Assembly (NCBI RefSeq): GCF_022605725.1
Contig: NC_065549.1
Coordinates: 16,468,114 to 16,532,113, forward strand
Direction: 5' to 3'
DNA length: 64,000 bases
Origin: Anthonomus grandis grandis
Lineage: Eukaryota > Arthropoda > Insecta > Coleoptera > Curculionidae
Shown piece by piece: positions 10,009 through 23,674 of this stretch. Positions within the stretch are counted from its first letter, which is position 1. The number at the start of each line of letters is the position of its first letter. A program made the translations under genes and the position numbers. The notes below the pieces were generated by a model that saw only the letters and a list, made by a program, of their open reading frames with translations, made no database searches and was not told the origin of the DNA.

Positions 10009-13000
10009 GGATATTCTCTAAATTTTTAGATCTCTTATTAGATAAGTAAGGTAAAGTCCAATAAGTATACCTGCAATGAAAAACTACTGTGTATCCCTTC
10101 TATAAGGTCAAAGTTACTTTTAGTTTACAAATATCTCTTATTTTAAATGAAACACTCTGTGTATTTTGCTACTATGCTATTCAATATATAAACACCTTCA
10201 ATTTAGAATAATATTATCATTTCCTTTTCTTTAATAGTTAAGAGTGTTAACTGAAAGGAACTCGTTGACGGCATGACAATGCTTTAGTGCTGAGTCAATT
10301 TGCGTCTCATCCGTTACCGAGTCAACACATAATTCTTTGTTTTCTCTTTTCCGTTAAAATCTATTTTTAGGCGTTTTCCTAGTTATTCACACCATCAGCC
10401 GGACCGCATGCATTGGGGGTCATGAAATTAAAGAATATCCATTCCACTAAATCGGAGGTTATAGGTCAAATTAAGAAAACTAATTGATCTTCAGTACACC
10501 ACATCTACGAGCACACAAAAGTTTTAATAGCCTAGTTCCTTAGACCATAATCGTTTTTCTGAGAAAACTTAGGGGACTCAAATTGAGAGGGAAAGAGGAA
10601 AGTTGCTCTTCTATCCGTTAATTGCATATCAACATGTAAAACTTCTTTTTCTGCTCTGTTATTACAATATTTACTAGCTTTAGAAATTATTTGCTATATA
10701 TTCACCAAGAAAAAAAATTATTTCCAGACTGGTAATGACGGACTTAAACTCACTCCATAAGTCTTTTATAATTTAAAGTGTAAAAATTTCTAAATAAATC
10801 ATAACTCAAGTAATACGGCACTTAACGTGAGATGTTAAAAAAGTCAATTTTAAATTTTACCCTCTTGGTAAATTTCTATATAGAGGTTAAAAATCGAAAA
10901 AGAATTCCAGTGCATTCCAAAGTATTAACTAGAAAATTGCAAAAGAACAATAATTTTTGGTAAGTAATTAAATCTAAATTTTTAAAAGATGCTTAAGATG
11001 AATTTCTTACGACTCATCTTAAACATTAACTATTATCAGTTCGAGAGCAAAATTTAATTAGGCTAGTGCTTTCAAGAAAGTTTTATAGTTCAAGCTTCAC
11101 TGGTAAGTCCACTTTTTCTCATGAGAATTTGAAATAAAGTGTGAAGTGAAATAATGTGCCTCTATTTTAGTGTCAAAATCTCTGATCAAAAGCCACTCAA
11201 TGAAAACAGAAAAACAAATGCTTTCAAATTTTAAGGACTAAAACAAAAAATAAGAAAAACGGAATAAGAAATAGATAGGATAAAAGGAAGGGATCTGAAA
11301 TAAGCAAGACCTGATCAAAACCATATAATATAGCCTAAAAAAGACACCAAAACGCATCACTAACTAATTTTAAATCCTACAAAGAAAGAAACAAGAAATA
11401 CATTCATTAACTGAAGGAAAAAATTATAAAAAGTAAAGGTATGCCTATTATTATCTTATCTTGCAACCTAAACAACAATAAAAATCAAAATATAAAATTT
11501 CAATAGTAAATAGAAACTAATCATTTTTTAAGTAAATTAGAGTTTGCTGCAAGGGGAAACTGCCACAATTTTACTCTGATGATTCTATCTACTGAGCGAA
11601 ATGAAGCATGACGTCACTTGTTAGTTAACCGATATTTTTTTGTGCGCATCAATCATGAATTCTCGGCTTGCGTGGTGTTTTTACGATAATATAACAAAAA
11701 TAGCTGACCCATGCACGAACCCTATTTCCAAATCCAGGTACTAACCGTACTCTAAAGAAATCCTTACCCTTTTCAAGTAACTAAAAGAAGGTAGTTTCAC
11801 GTAAAACTTAGATTAGATATTATAGAGAAGTTAGGATTGTTACTTGGAAGTCGACTGAAAAAAATTAAGTAATTTTCGATCAGTGAATGTTAAAGTGAAA
11901 ATCAAGTCATACCATCCTGAAGCTGAATATTGTACCTCACTGCAGTTTATCACCAATGCAAAATTTAAAAACATCTATTTATACAACCATAAAATATGTA
12001 GCGTTTCTTAAAATAAAAACACTATAATTTGTATAAAAAAAAGTAACGACACTGGCCTTTACCCTAAAGCTATGTACCCTTCCAATCTAAAACCTAGTCT
12101 TCAAGAAAATTACATGTCATTTACTTTTATATCTTTAAAGATGACAAAACTAGATATGGTTCACGAGATGAACCATATAATAGCGATGTTATGGTTATGG
12201 CTGGTAAACACCTATGACCGCAGGTGAAATAAGTTTTTTTATCGGATATTAAAGAAATATAGAACAAATTCTAGCATCTTTCTGTTATATTCTTAAATTT
12301 TCCAGGCACTTAAGTTTTTTATTACTGACGTCATGAAACGCCATCTTTCCTGATTATTTATTATGTTCGTGACAACGTCTATTACTTAGGCGATTTATTT
12401 TATAGGGCGCTCTGCTTTTATTTTGGCACAGATTTCTCTATTGCGTTGGTCCATTTTTATGTATAAATACAGTTTTATTTTATATTGGAGCAATCAAAGA
12501 AATATTGGCAATAGGATAAAATAAATATTTTTTTGTTAAAACATTTTTTGAACTTGATTAGACACTTGATTAGAAAAAATAGTAAGGTTTAGTCTAGTTT
12601 TATTTTAAATGATTGACTACTTAATTTTCAACAATTTGGTGGAAAAGGTCAAATTTTCTGAGCTTGTAATAATAAGTTTAGGGTATAAAATCGAATACGA
12701 TACTACAATTATAACAAATTTCTATTTTAGTTTAACATAAAACGATAGTCTCAGTTAACAAGAACAGATTATGAATCCATAGTATTTATTCTACGACTAT
12801 GTACTTAAGTTATATTTTGTCCACGTAAAATTTAAATTTTATTGTACAATCTTAAATTTTTATGTGTATTCTATCCTGTGCTGTTTTTTTTTGATATTTT
12901 TTTAGTTTTATCTATAAAATTTCTAAAAAATGTCTTTGACAATAAAGACAAATTATTAATTTAATTTTTATTTTTTTATGGCATACTATCCCATAGTGTT

Positions 13001-13080
13001 GAATTTTAATTTATTTATCAGAACTAAAAAATATTGACCATAAAGCGTAACAATAGTAATATTTAAATTATCGGATCCAA
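10009..13080. other. Non-coding DNA, no gene recognised
   Basis: No long open frame and no domain on either strand. Base composition is less AT-extreme near 10240-10430, but nothing coding could be read there. Confidence 0.5.
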
Positions 13081-13123
13081 ATGCCTTGCTTTTTATAGTT
13101 TGAAGAATTTTTTCTACTATATC

Positions 13124-13885
13124 CTAGTCTACTAAATTAAACATAAAATCGTATATATTAGGAAAAATTCTGTGCTCCTTAAAAAAATTTATAAAATCAA
13201 CCTTAGAGTCAATTTTAGGCATGATATACATACAATGCCATGGTATTAACTCCAGATCAGACTGAAAAGGTAAATGTTCAATATTATGAAAGTTTCTATA
13301 TGTAAAACTAAAGCCTTGTGGCTCAGAAATATTAAAATTAATTTCACAAAAAACCAAGAAGTGATCCGACACCTCAACAGCCCTAACACCACAAGCCTCC
13401 ATGAGGTCAATATTAGAAAAAATCAAATCAATCAGGGACATAGAAGTATTAGACACTCTTGTCAACTCTGATATGAATTGTTTTAAAGCATAAACTTCAG
13501 TAATTTCAAACAATAAAGTATTTATATTTGGATTAAGAACATTTATGTTAAAGTCGCCAAGAAGTATTATGTGCTCACAGGCAGCATAAAAATCAACCAG
13601 AATGTTATCCAGAGCGGAATAAATAAGGTTTAGTTCACCTTTAGGTGGACGATAGATGTTTCCAACAAGAATTTTTTTGTCATTTATATTTAGCTCGATC
13701 CAAATTTGTTCAAGAAAAGCTGCAGATTCTCTATGCATAATACGAAAGTTAAGAGTATTTTTGAGATACACAGCGACACCGCCACCTCTATTTAGCCTAT
13801 CCTGACGAACGAAAATGTAACTATCCAAGTGAATAGTGTCGTCGGAAACATGGGAGTGAAGCCAAGTCTCCGAAACACCGATCAC
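13124..13885 (-). pseudogene. LINE ORF2 endonuclease domain (3'-truncated)
   Basis: 254-codon open frame of the exonuclease-endonuclease-phosphatase fold that nicks target DNA for LINE integration. Visible in order: IGVSETWLHSHV (the catalytic E in SETWL), RQDRLNRGGGVAVYLKN, VGNIYRPP, HIILLGDFNINV (D and N of GDFN), SLIDLIFSN, and VSDHFLVFCEI (the SDH motif). All key residues are present and the frame is intact through the domain, so the endonuclease could have been functional. The upstream sequence to about 13970 reads NAR..LTNSFDIFQDH in other frames, the usual start of this domain. It stops at 13124 where the RT should follow. Confidence 0.85.
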
Positions 13886-14489
13886 GTCATATTTATACTT
13901 TTTTATATGATCCTGAAAAATATCAAAGCTGTTTGTAAGTTATCTAGCATTCAGATGCGTACATGAAAACATTCATGTAATATATAATAAAGGAAAAGTT
14001 ATATAAAAGAGGGGGACAAATAAGGGAGTGTAGGAATTTAAAAAAAAGGAGTTTGCAAGTATGCTCTTTAACTAATTTTCCCTTCAGTTTAAGTTATCAC
14101 AAGACAGGTAATAGTAACAGTAAAAAAAATACCGCTGATGGTGGTGTTAAGTGAAGAACCCAAAAAAATGTATAGTAAATTATAAGATACATAAATCTTA
14201 ATTAAATATTTAAGCACACAATACAATATACTTATCAGACAACGAAGAAAAATAAACATATATTATTAATGTTGTAAGGTGAAGAAAAAAAAGACTACCC
14301 AATACAAAGAAAAAAAAACCAAAAAAGGAACCACCGGTATATAAAAATAATATATAAAATCAATTATAATCATAATTTTCACATTAAAAAAAACAAAACA
14401 AAAAAAAGTAAGTAATTACTACAAAAAAAAGACTCTTTGCAATAAAGAAACTTAACATGCCATAGTGAAAAGGTATACGTAACGAAAAA

Positions 14490-14491
<2 letters not shown>

Positions 14492-14565
<74 letters not shown>
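14492..14565. repeat. (TA)n microsatellite
   Basis: About 74 bp of nearly pure TA dinucleotides with one G interruption, inside the LINE between ORF1 and the endonuclease. Confidence 0.95.
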
Positions 14566-14569
<4 letters not shown>

Positions 14570-14645
14570 AAAATATGAATGAACATTAGCGTTCCTATCA
14601 TCAAATTATATAAGATATTCTCAACTTACCAAAAGAAAAGATAAT

Positions 14646-15295
14646 TTATACATTTGTCAGGTCACCCAGGTCAGTAATTTTATGAACTTGATCACCCTTT
14701 TTGACGTAAATATTACCGTTATAAATCCACGAATTTTCAAAAGTAAATTTTCTAACCGCATTTTCAAATAAATTTAAACGCACTTTGGTTAAGTCTTCTT
14801 TGATTTGTATTTGTTTGTTTTTAAGCGAAAATCGCGATTTAAGTACCGATTGCTTGGTCTCGATGCACGAAAACCGCACTAATACTGCCTGAGGTTTATC
14901 AGTTGAATTTCTTGATGGCACACGGTGACATTTTTTTATTGAATTATTCGAAATGTTTGTTTTGAGATCGGTATTAAATAATTTTAATACCTTGTTCTTT
15001 AATGTTGCGGAATCTCCATTTTCAGTTGACTGAATTCCGAATATGGGCCGAAATTTTTCTGCGGCTCTGTTGTTCCATGGCATCCAATGAAATGGCCAGG
15101 CTTGTTTTCAGTACATACTTTATTTATGTTTTTCCTCTAAGGAGGAAATTCTTTTTTCTTGTTCTCGCTGGCAGCTTTCAAGCTTTCCTTCGAGTATTTC
15201 AAATACTTTCGGGGCTACCTCTTCAAGAAATTTCTCGTTAAATACGCTACTTATGATGGACTTAACTTCTCGCGCATCCGCACTTGACAGAACCA
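14646..15295 (-). pseudogene. LINE ORF1 (nucleic-acid-binding protein)
   Basis: ORF1 product of the same LINE, expected to coat LINE RNA. On the minus strand a start near 15295 gives MVLSSADAREVKS and a Glu/Lys-rich helix (EVAPKVFEILEGKLESCQRE), a likely coiled coil. A frameshift or stop near 15120 separates it from the open frame 15083-14646. That frame holds KCHRVPS, KPQAVLVRF and KNKQIQIKEDLTKVRLNLF, typical of the RRM-like/CTD region of CR1- and jockey-type ORF1. It ends at 14646 in DLGDLTNV. The single break between the two parts makes it a pseudogene. Confidence 0.75.
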
Positions 15296-15540
15296 TGTTT
15301 ACTAGGTAATACTTAGATAATACACACCTAATGGTAAATTTTCACTAAAAGAAACTGCTAATTTAGGCAAACAATCACTAGGACACACACTTCGATGTTA
15401 GAGCTCACCCCCAAACCACAAAGCCGCAATTAATTCTTCACTTAAATTACTTTATTTTAGAAAAATTATAGAGCGATTTTAATCTGTTGTCTACAACAAC
15501 ATCGCCATCTTAAATGTAGTATAGTGTAGTGTAGATTAGG

Positions 15541-17429
15541 TAATAGATTTTTAGCATATTTGAAGCATAGTTATATAGGCATAATTCAATATTTCGATTT
15601 TTTTACGCGACTTGTGATGCCTGTACCTTAGAAAGGAAGATTAATTTTAGCATATTATTTTAACCCTAGGAACAGGCCTCTCAAATATTTCTCAATTTTG
15701 TAAAAGTATGTAAGTCTATATAAATAATATTTAGAATATATATTATATATTCTACTAAATACAAATAAAAAATAGTAAAACAAAACACAAAAATTAGCTG
15801 TTTCTTGAGAAAATGTATAAGGTAGTAACTATTTTAACAGGATTATTATCTCAGTATAGAATTTTTGTTGTTTTGGACTAAAGGACACTTTACCTTAAAT
15901 CTGGATATCTTTGCAGGATAATGATATAAAACTTGGGAAAAAATCACGATTTTTTTTGTGCTTTGTGAACTGCATGCTACTGGTCTTAATGTCTTTAATT
16001 TTTTTTTCATAATAATTACAACTATAAACCTATAACTTCATTTATTGAACAAATTTTATATGGTGATGTTTGGTTTAACAACTTTTTTTGATGATTTCTA
16101 CAAACAAGTATTATTTACGTTTAAGATTCACGTCAACTTTTTCACGGCATTTTTTTTCCAAATACTTCTAGTGAAACTAATAAATAATATTGGTTAAATA
16201 AAAATTTCAATAAAAAATAATTGAGCTACTGGCTGCTTAATAATTATACATAATTTATGGCATCCATCTATTACGTACAGTGTCTTAATTTATTTGTATT
16301 TTATGTAATGGACTTTTTATATAAACTCTACTACTAATACTTTTGAGAAGTTAAAATACCTCAAAAATTGATAAAATTTTGCAAAGTTTCTTTAAATATA
16401 TATATATAGAGTGTAAAATGATAAACATCATTAAATAAAATATATTTTTAGTAATGATTTGTTTATTTTCTAGATACATAGTTAGACTACAATTATATTA
16501 ACATTGAGGTTATGTTATTGAATCTTTATGTCCCACTCATGCAAGTGCATTGCATATTTGCAAGTGCCCTTGAGTGGGACGTAATGGCTTAATTGGTAAA
16601 TATTTCCAGAATAAATTTAATTTTTTCATGAAATGAATTTATTTATAACAAAAAAACTAATTTTGTAAATCTACTTGCTTAATTTGGCATAACGAAATAG
16701 AATATGCAAACGATTTATTTTTTATTAAAATTCGTATAATATGTTTCAAATATAGAAGCAACATTTTCATTAAATATGATTTTTTTCCAAAATACAAACG
16801 ATTTATACTTACTTACAGCTTATTGATACTTTAATAGTAACGTAAATGTTTTTTTATAGACAAAAAAATTCAACTTTTAATGTGTAAAGATATTATTACT
16901 AGATAAATACGTAATTTTTACATAAATTTTACTTGTCATCTATCTATTCATGTAACATTTACATTTTAAAATGCTAATTTTTTACGCCTTTCACGAGTAA
17001 GGCAAGAGTTTTCTGCGAGTTTTATTTTTATTCTTGTTTTTTCTAAATAATTTTTGAAAATTTGCCGATATTTGAATCAAAATTTTTGTTTGCAGATTTC
17101 TTGAGATGCGATATTCGAATTTAATGGTAATAGATTTTGAACTGCAATATATAAAGGGCACTACCTACATGAAGTTTTTTTTCCATTACCCTCACGTAAA
17201 AAAGATATGTTGAAAGTCGCGACGAGCAACATTTTTGAAATCAATGCATTAGATTGTAAATGGCAGAATTTCTTTTTATATGTGGTTGAAAAATCTTTGT
17301 AAAAAATAAAATAATTCATTTAAATTGATTGTAGTCTACAAAAACACTCTTAGAAGCAGCACAAATAAACAGGGAAATATAAAAATCCTCCCACGTACAT
17401 ACATTAGTAGTACCTGCCTACCGAACTTG
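15541..17429. other. AT-rich non-coding DNA
   Basis: No coding region recognised. It contains a short TA run near 16396-16407 and an inverted repeat at 16530-16580. A possible splice-like or promoter role cannot be judged. Confidence 0.5.
16530..16580. repeat. Inverted repeat with internal direct repeat
   Basis: GTCCCACTCA at 16530-16539 is perfectly inverted at 16571-16580. Between the arms TGCAAGTGC occurs twice in direct orientation. Not linked to any gene. Confidence 0.75.
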
Positions 17430-17760
17430 TTTTATTTTAAACATATCAATTTAGTTGCAATGAATTACACAAATAGTGAAATGTGGGATATGCATTTTGC
17501 TTATGGTCTGATTAACGGCAATTCATTCATTCAAGGCATCTTTATATGAGGACAAACGAATATGCTTAAACTCCTGGTCGTGTTTCCCACATCATACGAT
17601 GTTTGCCGGTATCCATCAACGCCTTGGACACTAGAAGTTTGGAAAAATGTGTGCTTTATGAATTTGAGGAAAATTCTACAAGAAGTAAAAGAATTATTTC
17701 TTTAAACGTAAATATAAGCTTTTGCACAGTTTTCATATTTAAAAAAATTATACATTTATC
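17430..17760 (+). pseudogene. DUF4817-type transposon helix-turn-helix relic
   Basis: YTNSEMWDMHFAYGLINGNS (near 17465-17524) matches the start of the insect DUF4817 region, usually written as YTNxEmaDMhxiYG.cnGNa. A frameshift leads to CFPHHTMFAGIHQRLG (about 17583-17632), the conserved PsHxtFaxihqRLxEtG segment. Another shift gives LEKCVLYEFEENSTRS (near 17640-17690), the LExxVLxxxExNPxxS part. DUF4817 is the DNA-binding front of a Tc1/mariner-related transposon protein. The downstream catalytic part is not visible. At least two frameshifts make it a relic. Confidence 0.65.
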
Positions 17761-19829
17761 ACGTCCAGGCATTATGACTGACTAATTTCCGGTAGAATAA
17801 ATTTATGTCATTGTCAAAAAATTGACAAACAATATTTACCTCTGAACTAAATTTCTCCACAAAAATTAAATCAACTTTCACAATAATTATCTGTGGAAAA
17901 ATCACATACAATTTTAGAAAGCCGTCATCAACACTAGTCTCGTCTTGAGATATAAGTCGAAATGTATACAAACCATTTGATAGGCCTCTTATTTTTGCCA
18001 TTAAAGCTTACTGGAGAAGTTTATCGTAATTTTCTTGAAAATAGAGTGCCTATCCTTTTGCATAATACTCCATACCAATTAAGATTGCAAATATACTTCA
18101 TGCCCTATGGTGCTCCACCTCGGAGCACATTTTGAGAACTTTATAAAAAAAAATTATGTGAACTGATTAAATAGTTTATTTGTTAAACACTTTTTTACAC
18201 CCTTACTATAATAATAATAATTAAAAATGCAAAAAATAAGACTCTCTTTTTTAATTAATTTTATTTTTCAAAATAGTGTCTTGCCGCCATTCTGAAGTTT
18301 TGCAAAATAAGCTAGGAGTCAAAACTTTAGGTTGCTAATGATGTGTACCAAATTTCAAATTTTATATAACTACATTCAAAAGATAACAGGGGGGAGAACA
18401 ATTAAGAGTCGCACTGTGTATACCTCAATTGTTGCTTGAATTACTAACTGTTAAATATGGAACGATAATAAATGTTTTCTCTTAAAATACCGACAAAAAG
18501 GTTCTATAATATAAAAACAATATTACGTCACGATTAACGTAGTACTTTGTATACATAACCCTTCATAAACGTTACTAATTCCGGCATAATTCCGCCGTAA
18601 TCACAACTAGAAGCGAAAACACCATTAACGCGGAAGCATGACTTGGCAAGCACAAGGATGAAAACTCGTGTTGATTTTCGGCAAAGCTGTGTTCACACAA
18701 TGTTACGCTGTCCATACATAATGTAATATCCTTTGGCATGTAAAAACATGGATCCTTTGTACATAAGGGCAATTACTGTTGCCAGCATTGCTAAACTACA
18801 TACAGAGTGTGTATATTTAAAATAGTTTTAAATAAGTTGCCGGAAAGTGCCTGTGTTTTATCTGAAAAAAAGCAGGATAAATACACAAATATTTCGGCTA
18901 ACTATCTAACAACACCCTTTTTACCATTACTTTGACTTTACCACAATATTCTTCTAGATAATAATTTGGCCACCAAAAGGCTTACTATTTGCGATCAAAA
19001 TCAGATATTGTTATGTTATCTGATGTGATCTACTCTGAACTATTATTATTAACCAATATTTTTTTTATTTAAGCATACATTTATAATAAAAGTAACAAAA
19101 TATTCTTAAAATAAAATATAAATATTTAAAAAAATAATCTTTAAAATCGAATTTGCCTAATTAATACACTGATTTCCATTAAAATATATAGGTACATATT
19201 ATACATAGCTTACTAAATATAGCATACTTCTTCTGGATGGAAAGTATATAAAATATAAATGTATTTTATGAGATTTACAGAGGAAAATAAAATAGATTAA
19301 AATTTGTAATAATTTCTAATTAGCAATTTTGGTTATTCTACTTTCTTTAAAATGTAATTAGGGATTTTTTTTAAATTACAAATTAACGAAATCTTATTTC
19401 TGTCTATAGAAAAATTATGATAATACGCTCGTAGTAAGTTGTTCATTTAGATTCTGAGCAAATAAAGTTTTAGTTAGGAATTTTATCATTATTTTCAAAA
19501 ATGCAAAAAACGTTTATTTAAGAGGAAAAACCGCCTAGTTTCTCAGCATTTAAAAAAAATCATGATAGGCAATCGATGTATTTTATCTCGAAAAATCTGA
19601 AAACCGTAATAAAAAAACAATTGCGTAAAAAACAAAATACTTACGTCAATAATGATTCTGATTCTGATGGAATTTTCGGTGTGAAGTATATTGGGGAGTT
19701 AATAATGTATGACAATTTAAAGAAATAAACTATCGAAAATTCGAAATTTAAAGAAAGGGTAATAGAAAAGCAAAGTCGTTGTTTCTTTACAACTCGACAT
19801 CTGTTTGGCATGCTTCTAATTAAATTATA
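17761..19829. other. Non-coding DNA with unassigned open frames
   Basis: An 80-codon minus-strand frame at 17759-18001 (MAKIRGLSNGLYTFRL..) is not recognised. The rest is AT-rich and featureless. Confidence 0.4.
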
Positions 19830-20384
19830 AATGTAATTTTGCTGTATTTGTATCCATTACTCTTGTATACAGTTTAGCAACTCTTTTCAACATATTTTAA
19901 ACGGACTCGATGGGATTAAAGTCAGCTGATTGTGCAGGCTATGACAATATCTGAATATTTTGCTACTTCAAAAAGTATCTAGCAGTTCTTACGATAGAAG
20001 CACAAAATGTTCACTAAATTCTGTGTCGCATGGATTAACAGTACTTCAAAATTTGTTCCCGATATTCATTTGCTGTTGCGGTTTCGTAATGCCTGAAGGC
20101 AAACAAACTTATCATATGTGGATTCTGTTAGACCTTGCGTTTGTTAGAGCAGTATGTCTTTCTTTTACATCACCAGTCTCTTTTAATTTCTGCCACAACG
20201 TTCCTATAATCTCTTGGTAGAATTTACAGCGTCTGCGACATCGTGGATATTCATACCATCCTGGATCAGACCAACAGCTAGTAACTGTGTTACACGATGA
20301 AGATATTGCCTTTGCATACCGACAAGATATTGCACGTACATTAAAAAAAAATTTTAAAATATAAAAACAGATGGCCCTAATCAT
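19830..20384 (-). pseudogene. Tc1-like transposase relic, internally deleted
   Basis: Minus-strand fragments of a Tc1-type transposase. Near 20220-20330 the first helix-turn-helix reads RVTQLLAVGLIQDGMNIHDV. LWQKLKETGDVKERH (about 20150-20200) follows, and LTESTYDKFVCLQALRNRNS (about 20070-20130) matches the D..f.xLqaLRNR segment. The C-terminal ADFNPIESV with the last catalytic-region motif lies at about 19892-19931, where SADLNPIExVW is typical. Little more than 100 bp separates the two, so most of the catalytic core is gone. Several stops are present. Confidence 0.7.
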
Positions 20385-21419
20385 GAGGCTCTTTTGTTAT
20401 AAATTTTTTCCCAAATTAGATTATAAATTCTTATATTTTTTTTTTGATCAAATAAACGTACTTTCTTTTTATCTAGCTTCACATGAAGATTTTTTTGTGC
20501 GACTTTTATATATGCCTCTATTCATCGTATTCTCGTTGACTTTTATCTTTTGTATTATATAAAAACACTTTTTAAGGTTTTTTACATTTAACTTCTAGCA
20601 ATAAAAAAGCTCAAAGTATCCATCAGGAATTGGAGCGTAAAAAGAGTTACCGAAATTCCATTAAAAAGTCCCCAAAAGAGAACCAGAAAAGTTAAAAGAT
20701 CAGTAAATAGCACTTCCTGCAGCAAATCCAAAAGGCGTCCCACTTCAAAGCTTTTTAATTTTATATTCATTCAGATTTTTCGGAACTTTTGAGATTTAAA
20801 TCCGGCGGCTCTTAAGCCTTCGTGCCTGTAAAATAGATTAAAAAGAACTTCATTTTATAGTTAATGAAATGGTATATTAATCATCATATTAATAGAAATT
20901 ACCGTTCTTTTGCAGTAATGTCGCGTAGGCGACAGTCTAAAAAGGCGGCGAGTCCACGGACGCCCACCCGAATCCTTCCATTTGTCATTGACTCGGATTT
21001 TCCTTTTTTTGTTTTATAAGAATGCCGACCGGCCATATTTGGACGATCGATACCCGTTTTAAAAAATGAGTCAGCGCGGTGAATAATTTTTTTTTGCGTA
21101 ACATCTTAAAGAACTTTGTTGAAAAATTGTATGTGAATATTAAAATTGCATTGGAATCAGCAAACAAAAAGCACCACTTTCAAGATAATGATAAAAATTA
21201 TTCCTTTTGTTCCTATATGCTTGAAAGACCGTTAAAAGTCAACTGACCTGTTATTGATTTAATATTTATTCTTAGATTCTGCTAATTTGATTTATTCGAC
21301 TTTCAATGGATCATATAGATCAATAACCATTTCTTAAAATCTCCAACTGTGATTTTACGATGTGATCCTTTATATTCAAATATTCACTTATTTTACTGTT
21401 AATAATATTCTGCCTGATA
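20385..21419. other. Unassigned DNA
   Basis: Open frames of 60-63 codons here show no domain. A GC-richer patch at 20915-21080 does not translate into anything I recognise. Confidence 0.4.
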
Positions 21420-21760
21420 ATCAATGTTGAGAGAATTTTAATACAGTATCTGGCTTAGCATCTGTGCTTGATGATATATTCAGGGCCTGCGATGAAGGCT
21501 ACATAAATATTTTGGTACTTCTAGACTTCTCCAATGCCTTTGATATCACTGTCTCCTATTAACTAAGCTAAAATATTATGGGTTCGACGCGGACTCTGTT
21601 TAATTATTTAATTCATTGCTAAGCAAACGGTCGCAAAAGGCGGTCTACAATAATATTACTTCGAATGCATTGGATATTCTGTCGGGTGTGCTACAAGGAG
21701 CTATTTTGTCACCTTTTTTATTTATTATTTATACTATTGATATAATTCTTGAACCTAAAT
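21420..21760 (+). mobile_element. jockey-like RT fragment
   Basis: LASVLDDIFRACDEGYINIL and VLLDFSNAFDITVSY (about 21455-21560) are the stretch up to RT motif A, usually LLDFSKAFDTVxH. SNALDILSGVLQGAILSPFL (about 21660-21720) covers motif B, usually SGVPQGSILGPLLF. A deletion and frame changes separate the two. No downstream YADD was found. Confidence 0.7.
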
Positions 21761-23199
21761 ACTGTTGATCAGGTACTTGAACACGTGTAATCTATTCACA
21801 GTCCTAATATAAATTCAAGAATTTTAACAAAACTTCGTTTAACAAATCCTATTGCTAGGATATTTTTTTCATGCCAGAAATTTTAGAAAGGTCATTTTAC
21901 AACAATTTTTATATGATTTGTTGCTAAGTTCCACGTTTCACCTCTAGATAGACAGCCTCAAACTGTTACTTTGGAGCACAGGTATATTGCTAAATAGTTC
22001 GTTGCTTAAAAAAAGTAATAGACAAGATCTATAATAGGGTAAATCAAGTTAACCACACTTTCAATAAAAAAAGAAGTAAATATTGAGTGAAATTAGTGTT
22101 CAGGCTATTTAAACTAAATTGAAATATCTAATAGCATCGATCCAAAATAATATTTACGAATTACCATAGCGTTTACGCCCCGATAATCAAGAAGAAAAAC
22201 CCAACGATCCAGATAAAATTGCAATAAAGTGCTTTTATCGTAACGATATTAAAATTATGTGTTTTTTTAACCCTGAAATAAAGATTACAGTGTGGTTTTT
22301 TTTCTTAAATAACCTATTAAAACTAATGGCTATATAATAGTAATACCAGCATTTTTTTAATGAAACACCTACGTTTTGGGCCTCGATTTAACGCTCAATT
22401 CCCCCAAAAGAAAAAAGGGCAAAAAGAAAAAATCGCTAAGGGAGCCTAATATAACATCAAAACTTTACAACCCTTATATTCCCGACTGACTTACATTTTA
22501 ATCCGAAAGGCTTCAGCCTATGAAACCTTATTACCTGGAAGTGGGCTTTTTTTGTTGCTTCGTTTTTCGTGAATTTAAATTAGAAAATATAATTTCAGAA
22601 AAAAAGGGTTTTAAATCCATTTACTCCTAATTAGTATTAAGTTTTGATTTAAAATATAAAAGGCGTTGTATATGGTATTTTTCGAAATTAATTAGGATAC
22701 AATATTTTTTGTGCTTTAACAAAAATTCATGGTTTTAGAGTTATTTGCATGTAAAATTGTTTACTGCACCTTCTAAATTATTAAAACTTTTAAGGGTTTT
22801 TTAGTGATGTCATGAGAAAACAAATGTTTTAAAATAATATATGCAGTTGCTCTAAAACTTTCATGTTGATAGATAATTTTTTTATATTTATTGAATTTTT
22901 GGCCTTTTTTCTCATCAAAAATTACTAGAAGCAATTTGCTTTCATGCGCAGAGATGAAGGATAAACTGTATGGGTGCGTATGCAGCACAGGAAGGATTTA
23001 CGCTTGAAATGCCTTTAGACGACATTCAAAATTTTAACCAAATCAAAGGATGCATAACTGTGTGAGCTAAGATCATTGAGTGTCATACCGGGCATTAGTC
23101 AAAGTGGCATTAGAATTATCTGATGTTTATCCTCAATCAACAGCATTTGGTCCTACTTAGCCGTAGGCCTGATTCTCAACTAGCAGCTTTTTGAAGTAT

Positions 23200-23410
23200 T
23201 TCCTCCTCCGAACACTTCCTGTTCGTTTTGTGCCAGAACTAACGTGTTAGGCGGATGCTATCATAGGTTTGACGATTTTTTTCTGCTAATAGAGACTGCG
23301 TCCCTCCAGTTTTCTAGAGCCTGTCAATAATCCACGTTAAAGAGAATTACGGAAACAATGCAACCTTGTCTGACGCCTTTTTTTCGCTGAAATCTGTTGA
23401 GTATTTATTT
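23200..23410 (-). mobile_element. Possible LINE RT fragment
   Basis: On the minus strand GVRQGCIVSVILFNVDY (about 23330-23380) resembles RT motif B followed by LFN. The sequence after it (ENWRDAVSISRKK..) is not convincingly RT, so this is a short, decayed fragment at best. Confidence 0.4.
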
Positions 23411-23674
23411 GTACGTGTGCTCTATTATTGTCGTACAGGGCTTTTGATATATACGGGATGTTTCGGGACTCCCATCTAACTTAAGATCCTCCATAGTTAT
23501 CTCCATTGTACGGTATGAATTTTTAAGAACCTTTATTATAGATTGTGAGAAACAGAAAATCCGATTTCTTCCGAATCTTTCGAATCTTTTATCATAAAGA
23601 TCAAATTCTAGTCCATGTAGCAGAAAATCTGGAAAGCACAAGACGCATTACTGCAATAACTAGAGGGCCGACAC

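Larger units (their letters stand above)
13080..15540 (-). mobile_element. LINE 5' half: ORF1 plus endonuclease
   Basis: Minus-strand non-LTR retrotransposon with ORF1 (15295-14646) and an apurinic-type endonuclease (13970-13124). The RT is missing, so the 3' part is deleted rather than the 5' part. That is the opposite of usual 5' truncation and suggests a later deletion or internal loss. The 750 bp between the two frames are A-rich and hold a long (TA)n tract. The element resembles CR1/jockey-type LINEs. Confidence 0.75.

Noticed and set aside
11573..11620. CTGATGA ... GAAA spacing resembling another hammerhead core
   Set aside because: The segment between the two words does not form a stem, so it is probably chance.
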